Origin: Pseudomonas fluvialis
GTDB lineage: Bacteria; Pseudomonadota; Gammaproteobacteria; Pseudomonadales; Pseudomonadaceae
Direction of reading: 5' to 3'
NCBI RefSeq assembly: GCF_014207935.1
Contig: NZ_JACHLL010000001.1
Span: forward strand, 310,001 to 374,000
Length of the DNA: 64,000 bases
The notes under the pieces were generated by a model. It saw only the letters and a list, made by a program, of their open reading frames with translations. It was not told where the DNA came from and made no database searches. Made by a program: the position numbers and the translations under genes. Positions 28,122 to 37,928 of the stretch are shown in pieces. Position 1 is the first letter of the stretch. Every line of letters starts with the position of its first letter.

Positions 28122-28752
28122 CCGGGCGCTGACCGGCCGACTTGCCGGTGGCGCGGGCAGGCGGGCTGCTGACAGGCAATTTGCCCAACGTAGCCGCCAG
28201 CTCCCCCGCCAGTTGCTGCAGCAACTGGCTCTGCGCCTTCACCTGGGACGCCACTGCACCATCGTGCTCGGCCTGCAGCCGCAGCAGACGGCTGTCACGC
28301 AGGTTGCCGGCGGCATCCAGGACACGCCACTGAGCTTCGAGCACTGCCGGCTGACTGACACCAGAATCCAGACGCCCGATGGTCAGCACCACTTGCCACT
28401 GGCCGACGAACCCGACACGGTCCGGGTACAAGGCCACGCGGCTGCTGTCCAGACGCCCGGCCAGCTGACGCACCAGCAACTGGCCGACATCGTCTTCCAG
28501 GCTGCCCGCCCAGCGGGCCTCCTGACTCAGTTGCAGGCTGCCGTCGCTTTCGCGCTGCAGGAGATTTTCGCGCTGCAGGTAATCCGCCAGTTTCAGTGGC
28601 CCGAGCAGCACCGCCGGGCCCTTGTCGAGGGTTGGCAGCACCGGCTGGCCGGCATCCAGCTGATAGAACTGCGGCGATGGCTGCAGCGCACAGCCCGTAA
28701 TCAGGAGACTGCCGAGCAGCGCCAGCATGGGCGCCAAAGGAAAGAACTTCAT
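28060..28752 (-). CDS. ABC-type transport auxiliary lipoprotein (PqiC/ABC-transport_aux family)
   Basis: A 230-residue lipoprotein. The signal peptide ends with the lipobox LLITGC at about residue 20. The mature part starts SPQFYQLDAG, typical of PqiC-like lipoproteins that dock MCE proteins to the outer membrane. The C-terminus is a proline/alanine/serine-rich tail. The start ATG 28752 follows GGGATG. It is the last gene of the four-gene MCE transporter set, starting 7 bases past the MCE protein stop, and overlaps the end of the YdjM-like gene tail to tail. Confidence 0.85.
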   Translation of the reverse strand: MKFFPLAPMLALLGSLLITGCALQPSPQFYQLDAGQPVLPTLDKGPAVLLGPLKLADYLQRENLLQRESDGSLQLSQEARWAGSLEDDVGQLLVRQLAGRLDSSRVALYPDRVGFVGQWQVVLTIGRLDSGVSQPAVLEAQWRVLDAAGNLRDSRLLRLQAEHDGAVASQVKAQSQLLQQLAGELAATLGKLPVSSPPARATGKSAGQRPASVPKVAPSLPVPQAEVYRF

Positions 28753-28759
28753 CACATCC

Positions 28760-29716
28760 CTACCGTTGTTTGCCAAAGATCAGCGACTGCGGCTGCTGAT
28801 CCAGGCCTTCCACTGTTCGTTGCAACGCCTTGCTGGCCTGACTGAGCTCTTGCAGGGCACGCAGCATTTCGTACTGAACCGCCGACTCGGGGCCAAGATC
28901 ACGGCGGCTGCTGACGACCAGTTGATTGACCTCAGCCAGCGCATCGGCCGCATTTTGCGCCGCACGGCGAATCTCGCCAACCGCGGCACGCAGATCGCCG
29001 CTGCTGCCACGGGCATCCTCCAGCAGGCCCGGCAACTGCTGCTCGACCTTGCCACTAAGGCGATCCAGTTTGCCGAGCAGCTGGTTCATGTGCGCCACAC
29101 TCTCTTGCAAATCCTTGGAGTTACTCAGCTTCTCCAGACCTTGCAGGGTGCGCGTCGCCGACTCGGTCATTTCCTTGAGTGGCAGCTCGCGCAAACTGGC
29201 GACCAACTCGCGCAGCACATCGGCGGCCTGATCGATGCGCGACGGCACGCTGGGAATCGCCGGCAGCGGGATACCTTTGCCAGCATGGACAAAGCCAGGC
29301 TCGGCCGGAAACATGTCCAGCGCGACGATGGCCTTGCCGGTCAACAGGCTCGGCGTCTGCAGCTGTGCGCGTAACCCACGTTCAACCAGCCGCTCGACCA
29401 ACTCACCCAACTGCTCGCCGCTGACCTCATCGGCGCTGCCCGGCTTCTGGATCTGCAGGATCACCGGCATCACCACATCCTGCAGCTCATCGTCATAGGA
29501 CAGGCGAATTTCCTTCACCGTACCGACCTTGACCCCACGGTAGGTCACGGCAGCGCCGATATCCAAACCATCCAGCGCACCGGTGAAATACACCACGTAC
29601 TCATTGGGCTCACTGAACCAGCTGTCGCGCGCCAGCAGGAGCACGCCCGCGACCAGCAGAAACAGGCCACCGAGCAGAAAAGCGCCGATCAGAAAGGGTT
29701 GACGGGCTTGGCTCAT
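28760..29716 (-). CDS. MlaD-family MCE protein
   Basis: A 318-residue protein with one N-terminal membrane helix (GAFLLGGLFLLVAGVLLLA, about 11-29) and one MCE domain (EYVVYFTGALDGLDIGAAV, VTYRGVKVGTVKEIRL). MCE proteins form periplasmic hexameric rings that carry lipid between membranes. A long C-terminal helical region (about 180-310, with KLDRLSGKVEQQLPGLLEDA) may form a coiled-coil needle or tunnel. It overlaps the ATPase gene by 4 bases. Confidence 0.92.
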   Translation of the reverse strand: MSQARQPFLIGAFLLGGLFLLVAGVLLLARDSWFSEPNEYVVYFTGALDGLDIGAAVTYRGVKVGTVKEIRLSYDDELQDVVMPVILQIQKPGSADEVSGEQLGELVERLVERGLRAQLQTPSLLTGKAIVALDMFPAEPGFVHAGKGIPLPAIPSVPSRIDQAADVLRELVASLRELPLKEMTESATRTLQGLEKLSNSKDLQESVAHMNQLLGKLDRLSGKVEQQLPGLLEDARGSSGDLRAAVGEIRRAAQNAADALAEVNQLVVSSRRDLGPESAVQYEMLRALQELSQASKALQRTVEGLDQQPQSLIFGKQR

Positions 29717-30483
29717 GATTCCTCCGCGGCAGCAGGACCTTCGCCACGCTGCAGAAAGCGCCGGACCACCGGCGGCCCCTGCTCCAGCAACTGCTGCAGC
29801 GGGCCATAGGCAATCTGGGTACGTGTCTGGTTATCGAGAAACAGGCAGGTGTCGGCCACCCGGTAAATGCTCGGCAGTTCGTGAGTCACCAGCACGATGC
29901 TCGCGCCCAGACTGTCGCGCAACTGCAGGATCAGTTCGTCCAGCGCCAGCGAGCTGAGCGGGTCGAGGCCCGCCGACGGCTCATCGAAGAACAGCACCTG
30001 CGGGTCCAGGGCCAGCGCCCGTGCCAGCGCCGCGCGCTTGCGCATGCCGCCGGACAGCTCGGCCGGGTACAGATCGGCGCAACCGGCCAGACCGACCAGC
30101 GCCAGCTTGATCTCCGCCAGTTCACGACACTCGGCCGCCGAGAGTTGCGGGCGGTAGGTAGTCAGGGGCAGCACGATGTTCTCGTGCAGCGTCATCGCGC
30201 CCCACAAGGCGCCGTTCTGATAGAGCACGCCAAACTGCTGCTGCAGCTCGGCCCGCTGCTCATCGGCATGGGCCCAGAAGTCCTCGCCATGCAGCAGCAC
30301 CCTGCCGGCCAAGGGCGCCTGCAGACCAATTAGATGCCGCAGCAGGGTGCTCTTGCCACACCCGCTGCCCCCCATGATGACGAACACCTCTCCCTGGCGG
30401 ATGGCAAAATTCAGATCGTGCTGAATCACCAGACTGCCGTAACCGGCGCTGAGGTTTTCCGCGATCAGCACGGGCTCGTTCAT
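29713..30483 (-). CDS. MlaF-like ABC transporter ATPase
   Basis: A 256-residue ABC ATPase. Walker A GGSGCGKSTL is near residue 34, the signature LSGGMRKRAALARAL near 142, and Walker B VLFFDEPSAGLDPLSS near 165. The GGMRKR form is typical of MlaF/Mkl-type ATPases paired with MlaE permeases. It sits between the permease and MCE genes, 1 base from the permease stop and overlapping the MCE gene by 4. Confidence 0.95.
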   Translation of the reverse strand: MNEPVLIAENLSAGYGSLVIQHDLNFAIRQGEVFVIMGGSGCGKSTLLRHLIGLQAPLAGRVLLHGEDFWAHADEQRAELQQQFGVLYQNGALWGAMTLHENIVLPLTTYRPQLSAAECRELAEIKLALVGLAGCADLYPAELSGGMRKRAALARALALDPQVLFFDEPSAGLDPLSSLALDELILQLRDSLGASIVLVTHELPSIYRVADTCLFLDNQTRTQIAYGPLQQLLEQGPPVVRRFLQRGEGPAAAEES

Positions 30484-30484
30484 T

Positions 30485-31606
30485 TCATATTCCGAGTTGG
30501 GTGCAGATCAGGGTGATCAGCGCATCGCTGACCACCAGAGCCACGATGATGCTGACCACCGCACGGGTGGTAGCCTGGCCCACGGCCTGAGCATTGCGCC
30601 CGCTGGACAGGCCGTAGTGGCAACCGATCAGACCGATCAGCACGGCGAACACCAGGCTCTTGAACACGCCGAGCAGCAGGTCAGGCAGTTTGAGCATCAC
30701 CAGACTCTGCTGCAGATAGAGCGGCGCGGAGATATCGAAGAGCCCGGCGCCGATGATGAAGCCACCGAGAATCCCCAGCACGTCAGCGAACACGCAGAGC
30801 AGCGGCATGGCCACCAGCAGCGCCAGCAGGCGTGGCAACACGAGAAATTCCAGCGGCGGAAAGCCGAAGGTTTTCAGCGCATCCACCTCCTCGTTGGCCT
30901 GCATGCTGCCCAGTTCCGCCGCATAAGCCGCGCCGGTTCGGCCGGCCATGATCACCGCCGTCATCAGCGCGCCCATCTCGCGGGTCATGCCGATGGCCAC
31001 CATATTGGCGATATACAGCTGGGCGCCGAAGGCCTCCAGCTGCGCCGCGCCGACAAAGGCCAGAATCAGCCCGACCAGACTGGCGATCAACGCCACGATG
31101 GGCAGGGCTCCGGGCCCGCATTGCTGCAGAGCCAGCCAGAAATCGCTGCGGCGCATGCGCCCGCGACCCGCCAGCTGCCGCCCGAGGGCGAGCACGACCT
31201 CACCGACGAACTCGCAGGCCTGACGCACACTGGCCAGCACCGCCAGGCCCTGCAGGCCCAGTCGCGAGATCGGGTCGTAGCGGGTGGGCGCGGCGGCCTG
31301 AGCCTGCACCGAGGGCGTGGCGGCCATCTGCAGCAGACGCTCAACCCCCTCGGGCAATCCCAGCAATTGCAAGTCGACGCCATCGCCCTCGGCCAGACGC
31401 TGCAAGCGCCGCAGCAGAGCCAGCAGACTGCTGTCCCAGGCACTCACCGCCACCTGCACGCGCAGGACCTGTAGCCCCGCCGGCCGGCTGCGCCAGAGCG
31501 TTTCCAGTTCCGGCTTGGCCTGCTGCAGCGTCCAGGCGCCAGAGACCAGCAGGCCGGCCTCGGTGCCCGCCAGGCTCTGCCACTGCAGCGCGGCCGGCTC
31601 GCTCAT
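30485..31606 (-). CDS. MlaE-family ABC permease fused to an N-terminal STAS (MlaB-like) domain
   Basis: A 373-residue protein. Residues 1-105 resemble a STAS domain (GLLVSGAWTLQQA, then AVSAWDSSLLALLRRL). The rest is an MlaE permease with about five membrane helices and the family motif MVAIGMTREMGALMTAVIMA followed by GRTGAAYAAELGSM and NEEVDALKTFGF. In E. coli the STAS subunit MlaB is a separate protein; here it is fused. The start lies only 3 bases past the parC stop, so the transporter is probably translated from the same mRNA as parC. Confidence 0.93.
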   Translation of the reverse strand: MSEPAALQWQSLAGTEAGLLVSGAWTLQQAKPELETLWRSRPAGLQVLRVQVAVSAWDSSLLALLRRLQRLAEGDGVDLQLLGLPEGVERLLQMAATPSVQAQAAAPTRYDPISRLGLQGLAVLASVRQACEFVGEVVLALGRQLAGRGRMRRSDFWLALQQCGPGALPIVALIASLVGLILAFVGAAQLEAFGAQLYIANMVAIGMTREMGALMTAVIMAGRTGAAYAAELGSMQANEEVDALKTFGFPPLEFLVLPRLLALLVAMPLLCVFADVLGILGGFIIGAGLFDISAPLYLQQSLVMLKLPDLLLGVFKSLVFAVLIGLIGCHYGLSSGRNAQAVGQATTRAVVSIIVALVVSDALITLICTQLGI

Positions 31607-31609
31607 GGC

Positions 31610-33868
31610 TTAGCCCGGCAACTCGACCAGCAGCGCATCGACCCGCTGGAAGCCACGCGGCAGCTTGTTGCCACGACGACCACGCTCACCCTTGTAGTGC
31701 TCCAGATCATCGGCCTTGAGCGTCAGGGTGCGCTTACCGGCCTGCAGCACCAGCGCGGCGCCGCTCGGCAGCACAGCGAGGTCGGTGAGGTACTCCTCGC
31801 GACTGGCCACGCGCTCCCCGGGAATACCGATGATCTTGTTGCCCTTGCCTTTGCCCAGCTGCGGCAGGTCGGCCACCTTGAACACCAGCAGGCGTCCCTC
31901 GGTGGTCACCGCGGCCAGCCAGTCTTCCTCGCGGTTGCCCAGCGGCTTGGGCGGCACCACCAGGGCGCCGGCCGGCAGGGTCAGCAGCGCCTTGCCCGCC
32001 TTGTTCTTGGCCTGCAAGTCCTCGCCTTTGACCACGAAGCCATAGCCCGCGTCCGAAGCAATCACATACAGGGCATTGTCATCGGGCAGCAGCAGGCACT
32101 CGAAGGTGGCACCCGGCGGTGGCTGCAGGCGGCCGGTCAGCGGCTCGCCCTGACCGCGCGCGGACGGCAGCGAGTGCGCGGCCAGCGAATAGCTCCTGCC
32201 GGTATTGTCGATAAACACCGCGTACTGATTCGATCGGCCCGGCGCGGCGGCCTTGAAGCCGTCGCCGGCCTTGTACGAGAGGCCGGTGGCGTCGATATCG
32301 TGGCCCTTGGCGCAGCGCACCCAGCCCTTCTCAGAGAGCACCACGGTGACCGGCTCGGTCGGCATCAGCTCGGTTTCGGACAGAGCCTTGGCCTCGGCGC
32401 GGGCGACGATCGGCGAACGGCGGGCATCGCCGTACTTCTCGGCGTCGTCGAGGATTTCCTGGCGCACCAGCTTCTTCAGCTTGGCTTCGCTGCCGAGCAG
32501 GGCCAGCAGCTTGTCACGTTCCTTGGCCAGCTCGTCCTGCTCGCCACGGATCTTCATCTCTTCCAGACGCGCCAGCTGACGCAGGCGGGTATCGAGGATG
32601 TAGTCGGCCTGCACGTCGGTCAGACCGAAGCGCGCCATCAGCACCGGCTTGGGCTGATCCTCGGTACGGATGATATGGATCACTTCGTCCAGATTGAGGA
32701 AGGCAACCAGCAAGCCCTCCAACAGGTGCAGGCGCTTTTCCACCTTGTCTAGACGGAACTGCAGACGGCGGCGCACGGTGCCGACGCGGTACTGCAGCCA
32801 CTCGGTGAGCAGGGTGCGCAGGTCTTTCACCTGCGGCTTGCCGTCGAGGCCGATGACGTTGGTGTTGACCCGGTAGGAGCTTTCCAGCTCCGTGGTGGCG
32901 AACAGGTGGGTCATCAACTCGTCGGCATCCACGCGGTTGGAGCGCGGGATGATGACGATGCGGCAGGGATGCTCGTGGTCCGACTCGTCGCGCAGGTCGG
33001 CGACCATCGGCAGCTTCTTGGCCTGCATCTGCGCGGCGATCTGCTCCAGCACCTTGGCCCCGGAGACCTGGTGCGGCAGCGCGGTGACCACGATATCGCC
33101 GTCCTCCACGCGATACACGGCGCGCATGCGCACCGAGCCACGGCCGGTTTCGTAGATCTTCAGCAGATCGGCCTTGGGCGTGATGACTTCCGCTTCAGTC
33201 GGGAAGTCCGGGCCCTGGATGTGCTCGCACAGCTGCTCGACCGTGGCGCTCGGTTCGTCCAGCAGACGCACGCAGGCGGTAGCCACCTCGCGCAAGTTAT
33301 GCGGCGGCACATCGGTGGCCATGCCGACCGCAATCCCCGTTGTGCCGTTAAGCAGCAGGTTGGGCAGGCGCGCCGGCAGGGTCGCCGGCTCATCCATCGT
33401 GCCGTCGAAGTTCGGCACCCAATCCACGGTGCCCTGGCCCAGCTCGGTCAGCAGCACCTCGGAGTAGCGCGACAGGCGCGCCTCGGTGTAACGCATGGCG
33501 GCGAAGGACTTGGGATCGTCCGGCGCACCCCAGTTGCCCTGGCCGTCGACCAGGGTGTAGCGGTAGCTGAACGGCTGCGCCATCAGCACCATGGCCTCGT
33601 AGCAGGCACTGTCGCCGTGCGGGTGGAACTTGCCGAGCACGTCGCCAACGGTGCGCGCCGACTTCTTGTGCTTGGAGTCGGCGTCCAGGCCCAGCTCGCT
33701 CATGGCATAGACGATGCGCCGCTGCACGGGCTTCAAGCCATCGCCGATATGCGGCAGGGCGCGGTCCATGATCACGTACATGGAATAGTTGAGATAAGCC
33801 TGCTCGGTGAAGTCCGCGAGGGAACGGCGTTCCACGCCTTCCAGGCTCAAATCGAGGGAGTCGCTCAT
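31610..33868 (-). CDS. parC: DNA topoisomerase IV subunit A
   Basis: A 752-residue subunit that breaks and rejoins DNA to unlink daughter chromosomes. The active-site tyrosine is Y127 ([11 protein letters not shown]). The quinolone-resistance region reads [12 protein letters not shown] with S87 and E91, the sensitive-type residues. The C-terminal beta-pinwheel follows residue about 490. The start ATG 33868 ([10 protein letters not shown]) is chosen over an upstream in-frame start that would add 26 residues overlapping the protease gene. Confidence 0.97.
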   Translation of the reverse strand: MSDSLDLSLEGVERRSLADFTEQAYLNYSMYVIMDRALPHIGDGLKPVQRRIVYAMSELGLDADSKHKKSARTVGDVLGKFHPHGDSACYEAMVLMAQPFSYRYTLVDGQGNWGAPDDPKSFAAMRYTEARLSRYSEVLLTELGQGTVDWVPNFDGTMDEPATLPARLPNLLLNGTTGIAVGMATDVPPHNLREVATACVRLLDEPSATVEQLCEHIQGPDFPTEAEVITPKADLLKIYETGRGSVRMRAVYRVEDGDIVVTALPHQVSGAKVLEQIAAQMQAKKLPMVADLRDESDHEHPCRIVIIPRSNRVDADELMTHLFATTELESSYRVNTNVIGLDGKPQVKDLRTLLTEWLQYRVGTVRRRLQFRLDKVEKRLHLLEGLLVAFLNLDEVIHIIRTEDQPKPVLMARFGLTDVQADYILDTRLRQLARLEEMKIRGEQDELAKERDKLLALLGSEAKLKKLVRQEILDDAEKYGDARRSPIVARAEAKALSETELMPTEPVTVVLSEKGWVRCAKGHDIDATGLSYKAGDGFKAAAPGRSNQYAVFIDNTGRSYSLAAHSLPSARGQGEPLTGRLQPPPGATFECLLLPDDNALYVIASDAGYGFVVKGEDLQAKNKAGKALLTLPAGALVVPPKPLGNREEDWLAAVTTEGRLLVFKVADLPQLGKGKGNKIIGIPGERVASREEYLTDLAVLPSGAALVLQAGKRTLTLKADDLEHYKGERGRRGNKLPRGFQRVDALLVELPG

Positions 33869-33878
33869 GCGTGCCTCA

Positions 33879-34400
33879 TTATCGTGTTGATTGGCGCAGC
33901 ACCAGAGTGCCGTCGCGCTGGGTAAATTCGAGTTGTTTGAGGGCACTCATGCCGAGCAGCACCTCGTTGTCCGGCATGTTCGGCGCGAGGATCGCCGCCA
34001 CATCCTGCAGGCGGATATCACCCAGCTGCAGGCTGGCCAGGCGCGTACGGCGCCCTTCGGCGATGCCGTTGGCAGTGCTCAGCGCCACCGGCGCACCGGG
34101 TTCCAGGCCCAGGCGATTGCCCAGTTCACGGGGAATCGCCACGGCAGTGGCGCCGGTATCGATCAGAAAGGTGACCGCCTGGCCGTTGATCTGCCCATTG
34201 AGGCGGTAATGGCCGCCACGGGCACTGGCCAGGCGCACTTCGATGTAGTCCCGTCCGTGCACCGACTCCGGCTGCGGGTTGGGATTGACCTGGCGCTGCT
34301 CCCACACCCCGAAGAAGTGGGTGGCCAGCGCCAGTGCGGCGACCCAGGCCAGCATCAGCATGATCTTGCCGGCGCGCTGACCGGCAGGGGTAGCACTCAT
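33879..34400 (-). CDS. Retropepsin-like clan AA aspartic protease, membrane-anchored
   Basis: A 173-residue protein with an N-terminal membrane helix ([19 protein letters not shown]) and a single aspartic-protease half with the active site [13 protein letters not shown] (about residue 80). Such TIGR02281-type proteins act as homodimers; substrates are unknown. It overlaps the upstream esterase gene by 4 bases (ATGA) and precedes parC by 10 bases. Confidence 0.88.
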   Translation of the reverse strand: MSATPAGQRAGKIMLMLAWVAALALATHFFGVWEQRQVNPNPQPESVHGRDYIEVRLASARGGHYRLNGQINGQAVTFLIDTGATAVAIPRELGNRLGLEPGAPVALSTANGIAEGRRTRLASLQLGDIRLQDVAAILAPNMPDNEVLLGMSALKQLEFTQRDGTLVLRQSTR

Positions 34401-35380
34401 GAAGCCTCCCAGCCGCCGGCAGGTGCCGCGAATTGCCAGAGCACAGGGCGAGCCTCGCCGTCGGCACGCACAACCTCGTTGTTGTCGATGCCGATCCAGG
34501 CGGCATCATCATCCAGCCAGAGCGCCTCGGCCGTGCCGTAGTCCACACCGGGATACAGCCGCGGCGCAGCCAGGGCCGTGGCCGCGTAGGACCAGCAACG
34601 CTCGACCTGGGCGCTGTGTGCGTCACGCCGGCAAAACTGGTGCGCCTGTCGCTCCAGGGTAAACAGCTTGTCGCCACGCCGAACGATATCGCTGAAGTCG
34701 ATGGCCAGACGCTCGCCACCCAGCGCCGCTGGGGCCTGCTGCTCGCCCCCTTCGGCCAGCAGCACACAGGGATCACTGCAGCCCCAACCGCTGCGGTGCG
34801 GCTGCAGCACCAGCAGGCCCCGACGCCGCTGCTCGGCGGCCAGCCACAGGCGCTGACCGTCCGCGGCAACCGCCAGGCCTTCAGCCAGTGCGTTGTAGTC
34901 CAGCAGCAGGCCGCTGGCGCGCGCCAGGCGGAATACCTCTGGGGCAATAGCCAGCCACTCACCCTGCCCCTGCGGCGTCACTCGCAGCACCGCGCTGTAG
35001 GCCTCGCTGAGCACATAACGATTGCCCGCGGCATCGCAGCTCAGCCCCTCAAAATCCAGAACGCCGCCACGCACCAGGCCCGACAGCCGGTTGCGCCAGG
35101 CCAGGCCCCAAGTCAGGGCCGTTGCCGGTGGCGGCGGCACCTGCAGGGGCTGCGCCTCGGCCTGCCAGACGCCAACCTGAGGCTGCAGCCGATAGAGCCA
35201 TTGGTCGTCACGATCCGAGACGGCCCAGAGTTGCCCGTCACAACGCGCCAGCGCCGACAGGTTGCCGCCGGCCATGCCCTCTAGCGGATACTCGGCCTGC
35301 AGACGCAACTCCTCTGCCGCATGCGCCTGGTAAGACGCTACGGCCGCCAGCAGCCAGGCTGCCAGCCGGCGAAATGTCAC
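34397..35380 (-). CDS. Secreted esterase-like activity of phytase family protein
   Basis: A 327-residue protein with a signal peptide (RLAAWLLAAVASYQAHAAEE, cut after about residue 21) and a beta-propeller-like body typical of the 'esterase-like activity of phytase' family (LSALARCDGQLWAVSDRDDQ, GVLDFEGLSCDAAG, NALAEGLAVAADGQRLWLA). Substrate unknown; periplasmic location expected. It overlaps parE and the protease gene by 4 bases each, so it is embedded in the parE-parC transcript. Confidence 0.85.
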   Translation of the reverse strand: MTFRRLAAWLLAAVASYQAHAAEELRLQAEYPLEGMAGGNLSALARCDGQLWAVSDRDDQWLYRLQPQVGVWQAEAQPLQVPPPPATALTWGLAWRNRLSGLVRGGVLDFEGLSCDAAGNRYVLSEAYSAVLRVTPQGQGEWLAIAPEVFRLARASGLLLDYNALAEGLAVAADGQRLWLAAEQRRRGLLVLQPHRSGWGCSDPCVLLAEGGEQQAPAALGGERLAIDFSDIVRRGDKLFTLERQAHQFCRRDAHSAQVERCWSYAATALAAPRLYPGVDYGTAEALWLDDDAAWIGIDNNEVVRADGEARPVLWQFAAPAGGWEAS

Positions 35381-37275
35381 GCCAGCACCTCGGCCAGGTT
35401 GCCCTTGGACTCCAGCCAGCTCTTGCGGTCGCCGGCGCGTTTCTTCGCCAGCAGCATGTCCATCACTTCCTGGGTGCCCTCGAAGTCATCCAGGGTCAGC
35501 TGCACCAGGCGGCGGGTGTTGGGGTCCATGGTGGTTTCGCGCAGCTGCGGCGGGTTCATCTCGCCCAGGCCCTTGAATCGGGTGACCTGCGGCTTGCCGC
35601 GGCGCTTCTCGGCCAGCAGGCGGTCGAGGATGCCGTCGCGCTCGGCGTCGTCCAGGGCATAGAAGATTTCCTTGCCCAGATCGATGCGGTACAGCGGCGG
35701 CATGGCGACGTAGACGTGGCCGGCATCCACCAGCGGGCGGAAATGCCGCACGAACAGCGCGCAGAGGAGGGTGGCGATATGCAGGCCGTCGGAGTCGGCG
35801 TCGGCGAGGATGCAGATCTTGCCGTAGCGCAGCTGGGTCAGGTCGCTGGAGCCCGGATCGAGGCCGATGGCCACGGCGATGTCGTGCACTTCCTGACTGG
35901 CCAGCACCTCGCCGCCATCAACCTCCCAGGTGTTCAGGATCTTGCCGCGCAACGGCATGATGGCCTGGAACTCCTTGTCGCGCGCCTGCTTGGCCGAGCC
36001 GCCGGCGGAGTCGCCCTCCACCAGGAACAGCTCGGAACGCATCGGGTCCTGCCCGGCGCAGTCGGCCAGCTTGCCCGGCAGCGCCGGCCCCTGGGTGATC
36101 TTCTTGCGCTCGACCTTCTTGCCGGCCTTGAGGCGACGGTTGGCGTTGCTGATGGCCAGCTCGGCCAGCTGCTGACCGACTTCCGGGTGGGCGTTGAGCC
36201 ACAGGCTGAAGGCGTCCTTAACGACGCCAGAAACGAAGGCCGCCGCCTCGCGCGACGACAGACGCTCCTTGGTCTGCCCGGAGAACTGCGCTTCCTGCAT
36301 CTTCATCGAAAGAACGAAGGCGATGCGTTCCCAGATATCTTCCGGCGCCAGCTTCACCCCGCGTGGAAGCAGGTTACGGAACTCGCAGAACTCGCGCATG
36401 GCATCCAAGAGGCCCTGGCGCAGACCGTTGACGTGGGTGCCGCCCTGGGCGGTGGGGATCAGGTTAACGTAGCTTTCCTGCAGGCTCTCGCCGCCCTCGG
36501 GCAGCCACAGCAGGGCCCAGTCCACCGCCTCCTTGCTGCCGGCCAGACTGCCGCAGAAGGGCTCTTCGGGCAGGCGCGCGAACTCGCTGACGGCATCCAC
36601 CAGGTAGGAGCGCAGGCCATCCTCGTAGAACCAGCGGGTGGTTTCGCCGTTGTTCTTGTCGCTGAAGGTGACTTCCAAGCCGGGGCACAGTACGGCCTTG
36701 GCCTTGAGCACATGCTTGAGCCGGCTGATGGAGAAGCGCGGCGAGTCGAAATATTTGGGGTCCGGCCAGAAGCGCACACTGGTGCCGGTGTTGCGTTTGC
36801 CCACCGTGCCGACCACTTCCAGGTCGCTAGCCTTGAAGCCGTCGGCGAAGGTCATGCGGTATTCGCTGCCATCGCGCTTGACCCGCACTTCAACCTGATT
36901 GGACAAGGCGTTGACCACCGAGATACCCACGCCGTGTAGGCCGCCGGAGAACTGGTAGTTCTTGTTGGAGAACTTGCCGCCGGCATGCAGCTTGGTGAGG
37001 ATCAGCTCGACGCCGGGGATGCCCTCTTCCGGGTGGATGTCCACCGGCATGCCGCGGCCGTCGTCGAGCACCTCCAGCGAGTTGTCCTCATGGAGGATCA
37101 CCTGAATCGAGCTGGCGTGGCCAGCCAGCGCCTCGTCGACGCTGTTGTCGATGACTTCCTGGGCCAGGTGGTTGGGCCGCGCGGTGTCGGTGTACATACC
37201 TGGGCGCTTGCGCACCGGATCAAGGCCGGACAGTACTTCGATGGCGTCTGCGTTATAGGCGTTCTGCTGGGCCAT
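35377..37275 (-). CDS. parE: DNA topoisomerase IV subunit B
   Basis: A 632-residue GHKL ATPase that drives strand passage with ParC. Motifs: EVIDNSVDEALAG and DDGRGMPVDIHPEEG (ATP site), GGLHGVGISVVNALS (lid), and the TOPRIM EGDSAGGSAKQARDKEF with DADSDG. The start is ATG 37275 (MAQQNAYNADAIEVLSG). A longer in-frame form of 66 extra residues overlaps yqiA and is rejected. parE and parC are separated by the esterase and protease genes, as in P. aeruginosa. Confidence 0.97.
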   Translation of the reverse strand: MAQQNAYNADAIEVLSGLDPVRKRPGMYTDTARPNHLAQEVIDNSVDEALAGHASSIQVILHEDNSLEVLDDGRGMPVDIHPEEGIPGVELILTKLHAGGKFSNKNYQFSGGLHGVGISVVNALSNQVEVRVKRDGSEYRMTFADGFKASDLEVVGTVGKRNTGTSVRFWPDPKYFDSPRFSISRLKHVLKAKAVLCPGLEVTFSDKNNGETTRWFYEDGLRSYLVDAVSEFARLPEEPFCGSLAGSKEAVDWALLWLPEGGESLQESYVNLIPTAQGGTHVNGLRQGLLDAMREFCEFRNLLPRGVKLAPEDIWERIAFVLSMKMQEAQFSGQTKERLSSREAAAFVSGVVKDAFSLWLNAHPEVGQQLAELAISNANRRLKAGKKVERKKITQGPALPGKLADCAGQDPMRSELFLVEGDSAGGSAKQARDKEFQAIMPLRGKILNTWEVDGGEVLASQEVHDIAVAIGLDPGSSDLTQLRYGKICILADADSDGLHIATLLCALFVRHFRPLVDAGHVYVAMPPLYRIDLGKEIFYALDDAERDGILDRLLAEKRRGKPQVTRFKGLGEMNPPQLRETTMDPNTRRLVQLTLDDFEGTQEVMDMLLAKKRAGDRKSWLESKGNLAEVLA

Positions 37276-37283
37276 GGGGTCTC

Positions 37284-37889
37284 TCAAAGATCGGAAAAGT
37301 CGTGATCGCGCCACAGCGCGGGATCGAAGCCGGCAAACGCCAGCAGTGCCGGGATGCGTTCGGCAAAACCCTGGAAGCCGTGATCGCCACCGGCCTGGAT
37401 GCGCAACGCGCAGGCCCGGTAGTAGGTCGCGGCATCGCGGTAATCGAGTGTTTCGTCGCCGGTCTGCAGCCACACCTGGCAGCGCGCCGGATCTGTCGGC
37501 GCCGCCACCTCCAGCTCAGCCAGGGCTGCCACGTGATCGGTGGTCAACTCCCAGGTTTCGCCGCTGTAGTAGTTGGTTTGCGGGCCGAGGTAACCGGTAA
37601 ACCGCTGGTGCGGCCACACCGCCGGATTGATCAGCAGCTGCGCCAGGCCATGCTGCTGCGCCAGGTGGGTCGCATAGTAGCCACCCAGGGAGCTGCCGAC
37701 CAGCAACGGCCGGCCCAGGCGGGCAATCTCCTCGTGCAGCTGGGCGATGGCCTGGCGCGGATCATGGTGCAGGGCCGGTACGGCCAGCTGTTCGGCCAGG
37801 CCGATACGCTGCAGCGCAGCCGTCAGCTGACGCGCCTTGTGCGAAGCCGGCGAGCTGTTCAAACCGTGGATATAGAGAAGCGTGGTCAT
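37284..37889 (-). CDS. yqiA: YqiA-type alpha/beta-fold esterase
   Basis: A 201-residue small esterase. The nucleophile elbow is GSSLGGYYAT (about residue 68), the oxyanion-hole segment LLYIHGLNSSP lies at the N-terminus, and the histidine is in GGDHGFQGF. E. coli YqiA hydrolyses palmitoyl-CoA and short esters. It precedes parE by 8 bases and follows cpdA, the conserved cpdA-yqiA-parE order. Confidence 0.93.
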   Translation of the reverse strand: MTTLLYIHGLNSSPASHKARQLTAALQRIGLAEQLAVPALHHDPRQAIAQLHEEIARLGRPLLVGSSLGGYYATHLAQQHGLAQLLINPAVWPHQRFTGYLGPQTNYYSGETWELTTDHVAALAELEVAAPTDPARCQVWLQTGDETLDYRDAATYYRACALRIQAGGDHGFQGFAERIPALLAFAGFDPALWRDHDFSDL

Positions 37890-37928
37890 GGGCGCGAGGC
37901 TACAAGCTAAGGGCGCCCGCCAGCAAGG

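Noticed and set aside
31610..37275. Quinolone-resistance changes in parC or parE
   Set aside because: ParC has S87 and E91 and the ParE TOPRIM region is ordinary, so no resistance mutation is seen.
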